A DNA stretch of 49,119 nucleotides, taken from Niastella sp. Its GTDB lineage: Bacteria; Bacteroidota; Bacteroidia; Chitinophagales; Chitinophagaceae. Both the position numbers and the translations under genes were made by a program. A model generated the notes under the pieces. It had not been told where the DNA came from and did not search any database. It was given only the letters and a program-made list of their open reading frames with translations. How positions within the stretch are numbered: the stretch's first letter is position 1; every line of letters starts with the position of its first letter. Shown here in pieces: positions 17,143-27,200 of the stretch. The DNA is taken from the NCBI GenBank assembly GCA_017744515.1, contig JAGIBF010000060.1, positions 1 through 49,119 of the forward strand, in the 5' to 3' direction.

Positions 17143-17781
17143 ATGAAAAAGATACTGGCCACTATTGTTGTCCTTGGTCTTTCACTGACAGTTACAGCAC
17201 AATCAGAAAAATACACGGAAGCAATGACGGCTAACCTGGCGTTGTATGATTCCGCAAAAACAGCAGATGATTTTCTGTCCGTTTCGGCGGCCTTTGAAAG
17301 GATCGCAAATACGGAAAAAACACAGTGGCTCCCTTACTATTATGCCTCTTTGGCACATGTCATGTATGGAATGGCAAAACGTGCTGCGGATGAGAATGAT
17401 GCCATTGCCGACAAAGCAGAACAGATATTGCAAAAAGCCGAGTCCCTGCAAAAAGACAATTCAGAGATTGTCTTGGTAAGATCGTTGATAACCACCTTAC
17501 ACATGTTGGCAAGTCCCATGCAGCGCTACATGGAATACTCACCCCAGATAGAGGCGTTGATTGAAAAGTCTAAGCAACTGGATCCTGACAATCCAAGACC
17601 TTATTATATTCATGCGATGAATCTTAGAAATGTACCTGAACAGTTTGGTGGTGGTTGTGGTGTTGCCAAACCACTGACAGAAGAATCTATTAAGAAGTTC
17701 GGGTCCTTCAAACCTGCCTCCGGCCTGCATCCGAATTGGGGATTGAAGAGTGCGAAAGTACTGTTGGCTTCCTGCCAATAA
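17143..17781 (+). CDS. Exported TPR-like protein
   Basis: Secreted helical-repeat protein with signal peptide MKKILATIVVLGLSLTVTAQ. The body contains TPR-like helices (AAFERIANTEKTQWLPYYYASLAH, ADKAEQILQKAESLQKDNSE, in part). The C-terminal QFGGGCGVAKPLTEESIKKFGSF...HPNWG is a recurring ending of a Bacteroidota family of unknown function. Length 212. It is a single gene between the 17045 terminator and the gene-free stretch before the TonB receptor. Confidence 0.8.
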   Translation: MKKILATIVVLGLSLTVTAQSEKYTEAMTANLALYDSAKTADDFLSVSAAFERIANTEKTQWLPYYYASLAHVMYGMAKRAADENDAIADKAEQILQKAESLQKDNSEIVLVRSLITTLHMLASPMQRYMEYSPQIEALIEKSKQLDPDNPRPYYIHAMNLRNVPEQFGGGCGVAKPLTEESIKKFGSFKPASGLHPNWGLKSAKVLLASCQ

Positions 17782-17851
17782 TTATTGCCCGTGTCCTTTC
17801 CAAACCGGAAGTACCGTTTTTTATTGCTGGGGCGATAAGTAGTATAGGCAC

Positions 17852-17993
17852 AAAAAAAAATAGGTCTGCTGTAGAAACAGCTGACCTCTAACGATTGCTT
17901 GCCATATGAAAAAAGGTAAAAATCTAAGTTGTGTGAAGTGAGCCCTAACTCATTGATAATCTTCTGCTACTATCCTTTGCTCGCTTCGTAATG
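17852..17993 (-). ncRNA. Candidate small RNA on the minus strand
   Basis: No protein gene lies here on the minus strand, yet it reads as a transcription unit. A -7-like box TACTTTTA (17994-18001, 7 of 8 to TAnnTTTG) is followed some 110 bases later by a strong hairpin (AGGTC-t-GCTGT-agaa-ACAGC-t-GACCT at 17862-17887) and then A plus nine T on that strand. The transcript would be about 130 bases. No known RNA family was recognised; 6S RNA was considered but cannot be confirmed without folding. Confidence 0.4.
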
Positions 17994-18341
17994 TAAAAGT
18001 ACAACGTCCCTGTGAAGAAAAAATACCAAAGAAGTCCCGGTTTCATGAGGCCTAAAGAGCCGGAAAAAAATGAAACCCTTTACTGTACTGCATTCTATGA
18101 TATTTTGCAATGATCGCCAAACCGTTTTAACATCCCATAGAATTATCAATCGGGAGGAAGGAATGCCCTGTTATTACGGATTTCCTTTAGTCGCCAGCCT
18201 CTGGCTGGCGACGCCTGGTGCAGGGCCTCTGGCCCTCGCGATAAGAAAAGTATATCGTTATTACCGATTGCGCAACCCTTTTTCCCGATTCCGTAATCTT
18301 CACGGGCATGATACACGCAATTTTGCGCCCAAATTGCAACT
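17994..18341. other. Leader region of the TonB receptor, with a REP-like element
   Basis: No gene. It holds the double hairpin at 18190-18236 and, close to the receptor start, GCAATTTTGC around 18320, which contains a near-consensus -7 box CAATTTTG. Confidence 0.5.
18190..18236. repeat. REP-like double hairpin, copy B
   Basis: Hairpin 1: GTCGCCAGCC-TCT-GGCTGGCGAC (18190-18212), perfect 10-bp arms. Hairpin 2: AGGGCC-TCT-GGCCCT (18222-18236), the same core as copies at 13,235 and 44,713. Confidence 0.75.
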
Positions 18342-20813
18342 ATGAGACGAAGGCTACAGACTACAACGCTATTATTGCTCCTGATAACTATGGTAAGCCC
18401 GCTTTGGGCGAACGAAGATCCCGGAGGAACTATAAAAGGAAAAATATTGACGGCGGATAACAAGCCCGCTGCATTCGTGACAGTACAAATAAAAGAAAAC
18501 AAGAAGGCAACGACAACAGACGAGAATGGATTGTTCACTTTCAAAAGACTCCAACCCGGTAAATACACCCTGCAGATTTCCCTCGTAGGATACAAAGCAG
18601 AAGAGAAAACAGTAGCGATCATAAAAGACGAAATACAATCTGTAGAGTTCAGCATACAGGTGTCAGACAATGAGCTCCAGGAAGTGGTGGTATCGTCAGC
18701 AGCCAATAAGTTTGGCCGCAAAGAAAGCGACTATGTGGCACGCCTGCCCCTCAAAAACCTGGAAAACCCACAAGTATACAACGTAGTAGGAAAAGCCCTG
18801 ATGCAAGAGCAGGTGATCACCACAGTGGATGATGCGTTGAAAAATGCACCGGGAGTAAACAGACTGTGGTCTTCTACGGGCCGTCCCGGCGATGGAGCCA
18901 GCTTCTTCTCTATGCGCGGCTTTTCAGTACAACCTACGATGATCAATGGCGTACCTGGTCTGACGAATGGCGGTATCGATCCGGCCAATGTGGAAAGGAT
19001 CGAGAGCATCAAAGGCCCCTCCGGCACTTTGTATGGAAGCAGCCTGATCTCCTTTGGTGGCTTGCTCAACATCGTTACCAAAAAGCCTTACGAAGAATTT
19101 GGTGGCGAAGTAGGCTATATCACTGGAGGTTTTGGATTAAGTCGTGTTACTGCTGACATCAACACGCCGCTCGACAAAGAGAAAAAAGCCCTCCTGCGCG
19201 TTAACGCCGCCTACCACAACGAAGGCAGCTTCCAGGATGCAGGATTTAAGAAATCCTTTTTCATTGCACCCTCTTTCTCTTACAGGGTAAACGACAGACT
19301 TTCATTCCTGGTAAATACAGAGTTCTATACAAGCGAAGCAACCAATACACTGATGGTATTCCTGAACAGAAGCCGCCAGTTGGTCGCGAGAACACCGAAA
19401 GAGTTGAACATGGATTTCAACAGATCATATACGAGCAACGATATCACCTATAGGAATCCTACAGTGAACCTGTACGGCCAGATGAACTACAAGATATCCG
19501 GCAAGTGGACATCACAAACGAACCTTTCCAGAAGCGTGCGTAAAAGCGATGGCTACTATTCCTACGTGATGTTCCTGGACGGAAATCCCAACCCTCCGCC
19601 AGCAACCCTTCCGGCAAACGACACGTTGATCTCTCGTTTTGTGTATTATCAAAACTCAGTGACTACAACTACCGACCTGCAGCAGAACTTCATCGGCGAT
19701 TTTCACATCGGCCAGTTCCGCAATAGGGTAGTGGCAGGGCTCGATGTGTTGCAGGTACAGGCAGTAAACGACAACTCGGCCTATGCCCTGTTCGATTATG
19801 TGAACGTAACAAGGCCCAGCGATCCACGCTATGGTATGCTCACGCGCGCTGCGGTAGATGCTAAACTGGCTGTTACACCCGGCGCCACAAAAGGAAGCAC
19901 GAACGTGTACACCTACAGCGCGTATATATCAGATGTATTCAACATTGCCCCACAGTTGACTGCTATGGCCAGCTTGCGCTTCGATTACTTCGATACCAAG
20001 GCCAGCGTCAACTACAACACAGGAGCTAAAACAGGTAAATACGACCAGAAAGCCCTTTCACCCAAGTTTGGATTGAACTACCAGCTCTTGGATGACAGGA
20101 TGAGCGTATTCGCCAACTACATGAACGGATTCCGCAACGTGTCGCCGATAGCCAGCAACCAGGCAGCCAACTATCCCGTGAACATGGAACCACAACAAGC
20201 GAACCAATACGAAGCAGGTGTGAAGACAGACCTGTTCAACCACAAGCTGACCCTTACAGCCAGCTACTATAATATTGAGGTAAAAAACATCACCCGGTCC
20301 ATCACGGTTGATGATCCCAATAGCACCGATCCTTCCAAAATGCTCAACGTAACGATCCAGGATGGCACACAAAGAAGCCGTGGAGTAGAAGTGGACCTTG
20401 TTGCCAACCCACTGCCCGGTTTGAACATCGTAGCAGGATATGGCTACAACGACAGCAAAATATTGAATGCGGCGCCAGCCACTAAAGATAGAAGGCCGAA
20501 CACCGCCGGACCTTCTTCCCTGGCCAATGCATGGATCAGCTACACATTCAGGTCCGGTAAGCTGGAAGGCTTTGGAGCGGGTGTAGGCGGCAACTATGCA
20601 AGTGAGAACACGATTACGAGCACACTGGCTACCGGTGATTTCAAGTTGCCTTCATACACAGTAGTAAACGCAACCGTTTTCTACAATGCCAGCAAGTTCC
20701 GCATCGCCATCAAGGCCGATAACATCGCCGACAAAGAATACTTTGGCGGTTGGACAACCGTTGAAAAACAAATGCCCGGAAGATACTCTGCCAGCGTAGC
20801 CTTCAGGTTCTAA
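18342..20813 (+). CDS. TonB-dependent siderophore receptor
   Basis: Outer-membrane receptor that imports a ferric siderophore with TonB energy. Signal peptide MRRRLQTTTLLLLLITMVSPLWA; CarboxypepD_reg-like domain about residues 30-110 (GGTIKGKILTADNKPAAFVTVQI); plug about 125-260 with VDDALKNAPGVNR, FFSMRGFSVQPTMINGVPG and VERIESIKGPSGTLYG, all siderophore-receptor motifs; then the 22-strand barrel ending SASVAFRF with the C-terminal aromatic. Length 823, full. No Fur-box-like site was recognised upstream and no FecI/FecR pair adjoins it. A terminator with long arms follows at 20881. Confidence 0.95.
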   Translation: MRRRLQTTTLLLLLITMVSPLWANEDPGGTIKGKILTADNKPAAFVTVQIKENKKATTTDENGLFTFKRLQPGKYTLQISLVGYKAEEKTVAIIKDEIQSVEFSIQVSDNELQEVVVSSAANKFGRKESDYVARLPLKNLENPQVYNVVGKALMQEQVITTVDDALKNAPGVNRLWSSTGRPGDGASFFSMRGFSVQPTMINGVPGLTNGGIDPANVERIESIKGPSGTLYGSSLISFGGLLNIVTKKPYEEFGGEVGYITGGFGLSRVTADINTPLDKEKKALLRVNAAYHNEGSFQDAGFKKSFFIAPSFSYRVNDRLSFLVNTEFYTSEATNTLMVFLNRSRQLVARTPKELNMDFNRSYTSNDITYRNPTVNLYGQMNYKISGKWTSQTNLSRSVRKSDGYYSYVMFLDGNPNPPPATLPANDTLISRFVYYQNSVTTTTDLQQNFIGDFHIGQFRNRVVAGLDVLQVQAVNDNSAYALFDYVNVTRPSDPRYGMLTRAAVDAKLAVTPGATKGSTNVYTYSAYISDVFNIAPQLTAMASLRFDYFDTKASVNYNTGAKTGKYDQKALSPKFGLNYQLLDDRMSVFANYMNGFRNVSPIASNQAANYPVNMEPQQANQYEAGVKTDLFNHKLTLTASYYNIEVKNITRSITVDDPNSTDPSKMLNVTIQDGTQRSRGVEVDLVANPLPGLNIVAGYGYNDSKILNAAPATKDRRPNTAGPSSLANAWISYTFRSGKLEGFGAGVGGNYASENTITSTLATGDFKLPSYTVVNATVFYNASKFRIAIKADNIADKEYFGGWTTVEKQMPGRYSASVAFRF

Positions 20814-20827
20814 ACGATTGCGTCAAA

Positions 20828-20844
20828 GGCCGTCGAAGACGGCC
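20828..20844. repeat. Single REP-like hairpin
   Basis: GGCCGTC-GAA-GACGGCC, perfect 7-bp arms and a 3-base loop directly after the receptor stop. Similar in kind to the double-hairpin elements but with one stem only. Confidence 0.5.
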
Positions 20845-20880
20845 CTTACCGCCTCAACGACTTACCGGCTAAATTTAACA

Positions 20881-20941
20881 GATCGGGCCAGCGATAAAGA
20901 GTGTAGAAACCCTGCCTCAATATCCCTGGCCCGATCCTTTT
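20881..20941 (+). terminator. Terminator between TonB receptor and small lipoprotein
   Basis: Perfect 11-bp arms GATCGGGCCAG (20881-20891) and CTGGCCCGATC (20926-20936) around a 34-base loop, followed by CTTTTATTG. It ends 12 bases before the next start codon, so it could also act as an attenuator. Confidence 0.7.
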
Positions 20942-20953
20942 ATTGCCAATAGT

Positions 20954-21172
20954 ATGAAAAAACTATTGACTGCCATATTGATCCTGTTAGCTGTGGCCGC
21001 CTGCAAAGAGCCAATAAATATTACAGCCAATCCCGACGACCAGACAGCCACCAGCGGCACCGCCGGTTCAGCTAAAATGACCAACCAGCTCCCTCCTAAA
21101 CGAGACAATATCAAGCTGCCCGATACACTCCGCATGAAAGACACACTACCTTTTAAAAAAGACAGCCTGTAA
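20954..21172 (+). CDS. Small lipoprotein of unknown function
   Basis: A 72-residue protein with an N-terminal lipoprotein signal, MKKLLTAILILLAVAAC, whose lipobox VAAC gives Cys17. The rest is short and polar, rich in Thr, Pro, Lys and Asp (KLPDTLRMKDTLPFKKDSL), with no recognisable fold and probably disordered. It lies between the receptor terminator and the convergent Tat-exported protein gene. I do not recognise a family. Confidence 0.65.
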   Translation: MKKLLTAILILLAVAACKEPINITANPDDQTATSGTAGSAKMTNQLPPKRDNIKLPDTLRMKDTLPFKKDSL

Positions 21173-21193
21173 AATGTAGTATATTCACCAACG

Positions 21194-22723
21194 TTACATT
21201 TTTTTCCGCGCCTTCCACTCCCTTACAGCCCGGCCCACAGCCTCAAGGTTAGGCACCCGCATCTCCTCATATTCCCGCGATACCATGATCCCGGACGCGC
21301 CACCCTCAAAAGCCTTGAGCGTAGCTTGATAAATACGTTCAGGATCATCCTTCGGACTGCCCGGAACATCGAACCCGATACCGGCAATGATCTTGGTTTT
21401 ACCATTGGCAGAAGCCACGCTCCGTTTGGTTTCGCGAAACACAAAATCCGGCGAAAACCCTTTCTTGGTCAATTCATCCACGGTAGGCTCCTTCGTTTTG
21501 TCATAACCAAAAATATCATAGTAGATATTGAGCGATTCCTCCAGCGTAAGTTCACTCAAGATGGTACTTTTAAAACGGTCGAGATACCAGGACTTGATAC
21601 GAGGAGCCAGCACTTCGTGGTATAAGATGAGCTTGATAAAATCAGAATAAGGAGCCATTTCCTCGTAGCTCATTTCTGCACGATACACCACATCCCAGCT
21701 GGCAGGCTGCTGGTCCACATGCCAGCCTACTTCAGCAGAAGGCTTGATCTTCTTGATGGTATCATACATGCCCTTGTGCACCTCTTCCCGCGACGTGCGA
21801 TATTGATATTGCCAGGATAAGATTTCGGGATAGCGTATCAGGTAACGCAGATAAACAGTATATACACCTTCCGCAGGTTTGGGAGCAGCACTTTTAAGTT
21901 GACGCACATATTCATACAGTTTCCGGTAACCCTCCTTAGCCCTTTCAGGGTCGATGCCGGCAGCTCTACCCCGCTGCACGCAATGCTCGCAAAAACAGGT
22001 AGGCGCATCATCATTCCAGGGCAGGATGATATTCATCAGCGGCCCCATTCGTTCAGCACCCCATTGAAAACCGTCGAGCTCATAATGATTAAACATATCA
22101 GCCACCAGCCCATTCCAGAAATGCCGGTAATCAGGATGCGTCCAGCAGGCCTTGGAGCCACGCTTGCCATACACATCCACGGTGCGCACAAGATCGAAGT
22201 TTTCAATAGCAAGCCCCGAACCTTCCAGTATACGCGCACATACCTTCATATTCCGTTCACGCGCAGGCTTCACCATTTCCTTGAATAAGTCACGGTCGGC
22301 ATATTCCAGCAAAGGACTGGCAGACTTTATACGAAGCTTCGTTTGTTTGAAATACTCATCATGATGCTTTACCCAAACCATGGGCACCTTATTGCGGAAG
22401 TCACGGGCAGGCTTGCCATGGTCAGGCGCCATCTGGTTCAGCGGCTTCCCCAGCGTGTTGGCATGAAAAGCGTGACTGTACGTATATACATAGTTTACCG
22501 CAGCGGTCTTTTGAATAAGATCGAGGCAGGCGCCAATACCCTCATACAACATCGAATGCGGGCTCATCTGGATCGCTACATACGGATCAGTATCCGCAAC
22601 ATCGGAAAAGTTGACCGCAGGAGAAGTGAATAGCGATTGCGCCAGCGTAGGCTGGTTCATCAACCCGCCGGCAACCAGTGTGGCGAGATTGCCCAGAAAT
22701 GCACGCCTGTTTGTTTCATTCAT
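21194..22723 (-). CDS. Tat-exported TIM-barrel hydrolase-like protein
   Basis: Exported protein of the kind annotated as hypothetical glycoside hydrolase in Bacteroidota. I choose the ATG at 22723: it begins MNETNRRAFLGNLATLVAGG, a twin-arginine signal. The body looks like a (beta/alpha)8 barrel: WGAERMGPLMNII with an acidic residue after the strand, a CFCEHCVQRG metal or structural cysteine motif around residue 250, then SAEVGWHVDQQPASWD and ILYHEV. The C-terminus IIAGIGFDVPG...GGASGIMVSREYEEMR resembles the last barrel strands. Length 509. It is transcribed toward the small lipoprotein and away from the beta-helix gene. Substrate is unknown. Confidence 0.7.
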   Translation of the reverse strand: MNETNRRAFLGNLATLVAGGLMNQPTLAQSLFTSPAVNFSDVADTDPYVAIQMSPHSMLYEGIGACLDLIQKTAAVNYVYTYSHAFHANTLGKPLNQMAPDHGKPARDFRNKVPMVWVKHHDEYFKQTKLRIKSASPLLEYADRDLFKEMVKPARERNMKVCARILEGSGLAIENFDLVRTVDVYGKRGSKACWTHPDYRHFWNGLVADMFNHYELDGFQWGAERMGPLMNIILPWNDDAPTCFCEHCVQRGRAAGIDPERAKEGYRKLYEYVRQLKSAAPKPAEGVYTVYLRYLIRYPEILSWQYQYRTSREEVHKGMYDTIKKIKPSAEVGWHVDQQPASWDVVYRAEMSYEEMAPYSDFIKLILYHEVLAPRIKSWYLDRFKSTILSELTLEESLNIYYDIFGYDKTKEPTVDELTKKGFSPDFVFRETKRSVASANGKTKIIAGIGFDVPGSPKDDPERIYQATLKAFEGGASGIMVSREYEEMRVPNLEAVGRAVREWKARKKM

Positions 22724-23143
22724 GATAACTAAGGTAACCCTGATAAACGCAGCAAATAAGATGAGAATTAACACTTCCTTGTTAGAAATTAATAAAATAT
22801 GCTACATCGGCTAATTGTCAATCAGACAATTTATCCGGCAGTGGCGGTACCTCTCTTCTGTGAACAATTTGACTTATGACAACTTTTGATGGGTGAATTC
22901 CACTTTAAATCACGATCACTATTGCACGTTAATAGTTTTTGATTTAGATTTGGTTATTCATAAGCCTTATCCGTTCAAGTCCCTACGGATACTCATTGCT
23001 CCAGTTATCTTATTTATCACCACTTACAACTTTGAAGCCACAACAAGATACACCTGCTAACAGCAGCTGTGCAAATCCTTCATTCTAACACTTTTACATA
23101 CTGACCTGCTACTCACTACGGCAGCGGGTACCAACTGACTATT
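22724..23143. other. Divergent intergenic region
   Basis: AT-rich, no gene. It holds an inverted repeat AATTGTC-aatca-GACAATT (22813-22831) and the promoter at 22922-22952. The leader from there to the beta-helix gene is about 185 bases. Confidence 0.6.
22922..22952 (+). promoter_or_regulatory. Promoter of the surface-protein operon
   Basis: TTG at 22922-22924, 20 bases, then TAGATTTG at 22945-22952; both boxes and spacing fit the Bacteroidota consensus TTG-N19-21-TAnnTTTG. Confidence 0.7.
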
Positions 23144-24184
23144 ATGAAAAAGAATGCTCTTCTTTTATTGGCAGTTCTATGCCTTGGTATTACTTCTATG
23201 GCCACCGTCCGCCGGGTAGGCTTTTTTGCTACGCCTGTTCCCGGCGTGGATTACACAACCCTTCAACTGGCGCATGATGCTGCAGCTGCAGGCGATACCA
23301 TTTATATGTTCCCGGGAGCTTACATGAATTGCAATGTGGCTAAAAAACTGATCATCTTCGGCCCGGGCTACTTTCTCAATCCGGCAGATCCTACCTATCC
23401 TGGCAATAGCGGTTTGCAGGCCACTACCAATACTACAACAAGCAATGCTTTTTTTTCGTTGAACGCTGGTTCCAATGGAACGGAGGTGTATGGATGTAAT
23501 TTCGATTATTACGTTGGGATCAATGGCGCATCCGGCAATATACTATTTAAAAGATGCCGCTTCAAATCCACAGGAGGGGGTATCATATTGATGTACGCTA
23601 ACTGTAACCAGGTTACTTTTCAGCAATGTGTGATCGAAGATCGGATACAAGTACAAAATAGTAATATCACGATCACAAACCTTTCTTTCATCAATTGCTT
23701 ATTCGCGTTCCAATTCGGTGTAGGCTTTAACTTGGCAGCTTCTAACACACTTGCTTCAGGACTGATCCAAAACTGTGTTTTCGCGGGCAATGTCTCCACC
23801 AATGCTTTATCCGATGGTTCGTGGCTGATCCAAAACAGTATCAGCCAGTTGTTTGGATTTAGCGGTGCCAATATCCTGTACGTCAATAATATTGGTACAG
23901 GGGGGCAGTTCCCGGCGGGCAATGGCAACCAGCAAAACGTGGCTTGGAACACCATCTTCAACCTTACAGGCTCCTGGGATGGCAAATATGCACTTAAAAC
24001 AGGCAGCCCGGCTGTGGGGGCAGGCGTAGGGGGCATTGACTGCGGCATCTTCGGTGGCCCTTCACCTTATAGACTTTCCGGTATACCGGCCATGCCTACT
24101 ATATATTCTATTAGTTCCCCGCAAGGCACCATCCCTTCAGGCAATACGATACAGATCGACATCAGTACACGGTCCAATAATTAA
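23144..24184 (+). CDS. Secreted right-handed beta-helix protein
   Basis: Exported protein predicted as a parallel beta-helix. Signal peptide MKKNALLLLAVLCLGITSMA. The body has the periodic Asn/hydrophobic pattern of pectate-lyase-like helices: DTIYMFPGAY, GSNGTEVYGCNFDYYVG, ILFKRCRFKSTGGG, VTFQQCVIEDRIQVQNSNITI, LIQNCVFAGN. The opening TPVPGVDYTTLQLAHDAAAAGDTI is the usual start of such domains. Length 346. No catalytic site is recognised and no T9SS C-terminal domain is seen. It precedes the giant surface protein by 25 bases and shares its promoter. Confidence 0.75.
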   Translation: MKKNALLLLAVLCLGITSMATVRRVGFFATPVPGVDYTTLQLAHDAAAAGDTIYMFPGAYMNCNVAKKLIIFGPGYFLNPADPTYPGNSGLQATTNTTTSNAFFSLNAGSNGTEVYGCNFDYYVGINGASGNILFKRCRFKSTGGGIILMYANCNQVTFQQCVIEDRIQVQNSNITITNLSFINCLFAFQFGVGFNLAASNTLASGLIQNCVFAGNVSTNALSDGSWLIQNSISQLFGFSGANILYVNNIGTGGQFPAGNGNQQNVAWNTIFNLTGSWDGKYALKTGSPAVGAGVGGIDCGIFGGPSPYRLSGIPAMPTIYSISSPQGTIPSGNTIQIDISTRSNN

Positions 24185-24209
24185 GTAGGCATAGCTCACA
24201 AACATTCTT

Positions 24210-27200
24210 ATGCGTTTGGTAAGATCACTTCTTTTTGGCTGCCTCCTTTGCTGTACGATGGCAGGCATAGCACAGGTCAATCTGTCGCGGGTAGAGTATT
24301 ATATTAATACCGATCCCGGCTATGGCAATGCAACGCTGGTAAACCTGCCGGCTCCTGGCAATACGTTTCCATCTTTGTCTTTCCAGATAAATTTCGGTGC
24401 ATTGCCAGTGGGGGCCCATGTAGTGGGAGTGAGGAGCCGCGATGCGAACGGACAGTGGAGCCTCGACAACAAGTATATCTTTGCAAAAATTGCAACTGCA
24501 GCAGCAGAAGGCACTGCGCCTGCATTGATACGTACGGAATACTATGTGGACAATGATCCAGGCTACGGCCATGCCACGCCAGTCACCCTGAATGGTACTA
24601 CCGATGGCACCGGTACTTTTGTAGCCGATTTTACTGCACTGAGCAATGGAGCCCATATCATTGGTGTACGCTCAAAAGATGCCAATGGCCGGTGGAGCCT
24701 TGATCACCGTTTTATCTTCGCGAAGATCAACACAACAACATCCGAAGGAACACCTCCCACGTTGGCGAATGCAGAATATTACGTTGATACCGACCCCGGC
24801 TATGGTCGTGGCATCCCAGTTACGGTTCCGGCAGGAAGTACAGAGGGAACAGGACTGTTCATGACCGATATATCTTCGCTGAATACAGGCGCACACATCA
24901 TCGGTGTTCGCACAAGAGACACACGTGGATTGTGGAGCCTTGACCACCGCTTTATCTTTGCAAAAATAGCTGCGGGTGGAGTAGAGAGCAGCGCTTCACC
25001 ACTGATGCGCATGGAATATTTTATAGACAACGATCCTGGCTATGGTAGGGGAGTGCCCGTCACCGTACCCGCTGGATCAACAAACCTTAATACCTCTTTT
25101 ACAGCCAATATAGCTTCCCTCGCTGCAGGTGGCCACTTCCTCATGGTGCGTAGCCAAAATGCCAATGGTGTTTGGAGTTTAGTATATGCAACTACTTTCT
25201 CTGTCGGTAGTCCGGCAGCAGCGCTGCACTTCGACGGAACGAACGATTACGTAAGCATACCCCACAATCCACTGCTCAAGCCTTCCGCGCAGATCACCAT
25301 CGAAGCGTGGGTAAAACCAACCAATATCCACACCAACCGGTATTATGAGATATATCGGAAGGAGGACGGCGGGGCGCGGCACCTGCTTTCGTTCCAGGAA
25401 GCTGGTACTGTACTTTCATTCGGATTGATGATCGGTAGTGCATATACCGAACTGGACGTGCCCATCCGTGCTTCAGACTATGAAAACCAGTGGGTTCATA
25501 TTGCAGCTACATACGACGGATCAGTCAAAAAGATTTATCGCAACGGTGTGCTGATAGGATCAGAAAACAGGACTGGCCTCATTGCTACCAGCGGAACGAC
25601 CCCAGCCATCCTCGGCGCTTCGGATGGCAGCAGCGAATTCTTCCAGGGCGCGATGGATGAGTTCAGACTGTGGAACAAGGCCCTCTCTCAGTGTGAAATA
25701 CAGGCAGGCATGAACTGTGAGTTATCCGCTAAGCCGCCTGAACTCATACTGCATTATACCTTTAACCAGGGTATAGTTGCCGCTCCAAACGCCGTCACCA
25801 ACATACTGCTCGATTCCAGTGCCAATCACTTGAATGGTACGCTGGTCAACTTTTCACTCACAGGCACCACTTCCAACTGGGTCGCGCCAGGCGCCATCAC
25901 ACCTGGAGCTTCCTGTGGACTCGTCACTTCCTCCCTGTCCATTATAGCCGATCCTGCAGGACTCATATGTGCAGGCAAACCGGTCACCTTTACCGCTATT
26001 CCATCTTTAAGTGGGTATAACTTCGATTTCCAATGGTTGAAAAATGGTCAGCCTGTTAGTGGAGCTACCGATAGCATTTATACAGCGTCCAACCTCAACC
26101 AGTATGATACCATCCAATGCACAACTACCAATAACCCAGGATGTAGCGGCCCTTCCATTGGTGTAAGCAACAAGATCATTATTGATTTTTGGCAACCAGT
26201 CAGCCAAACGATCAACCTAACAGGCTGCAACAGCCTGGTCTACCATGGTATCACATATACTTCATCCACTACTATACAGGATACCCTGAAAAATACAGTA
26301 GGCTGCGACAGTGTCTACCAGCACGTGAACATTACGATTACAGTTGATCCTACGATCTATCAAACCGTGCCGGTGCTCACCAATACAAACCGGGCGCTGC
26401 GTGCTACGGCCTCCTCCTTTTTCCCAACCCTTCAGTGGTATAGAGACGGAGCGATCATACCGGGTGTCACTTCCACTACCTATTATGCAGCACAGGCGGG
26501 TACCTACACCGTTTCGTATACCAGTTCCTGTGGCATTAGCCCGCTATCCAATCCAATCACCTTTGCAGCCAATACACAACCACAAACCATCAGTTTCCCG
26601 GCTGTCACCGGAAAAACATTTGGTGATCTTCCTTTTGTATTGCCAGCTACTGCTTCTTCGGGCTTGCCAATTACTTACCGTGTCATCAGTGGTCAGGCTA
26701 CTATTTCGGCCGATACACTTATCCTGTTAGGAGCAGGCTCAATAGTCATACAGGCACTTCAATACGGTAACATTGATTATGATACCGCGCAGGCAATCAC
26801 ACAAACAATTGTTGTTGCCAAAGCAGCGCAAACGATCACATTCCCGGCTATTGCAGAACGCGTGTTTGATGGACAGCCCTTTGCACCAGGCGCAACTTCC
26901 AATGCCGCATTACCGGTGGTATACACCATCGTGGCAGGCAACGCAGCCATTAATGGCTCCCTGCTGCAGGCAACCGGTGTAGGAACCATCACGGTGCGCG
27001 CCTCACAACCGGGCAATAACAATTACGGTGCTGCATCTCCAATAGATAGGACATTCTGTGTGCTCGTGGGAGATGTTTCAGGATTATCAGGTGCCCCCAC
27101 GCCATGTCCGGGGCACTATACCTATACAGTAAAGAATATACCCGGTGCGGTATTCACCTGGACGAGAAGCAGCCAGTTGCCCGTTACCGCTTCAGGCAGT

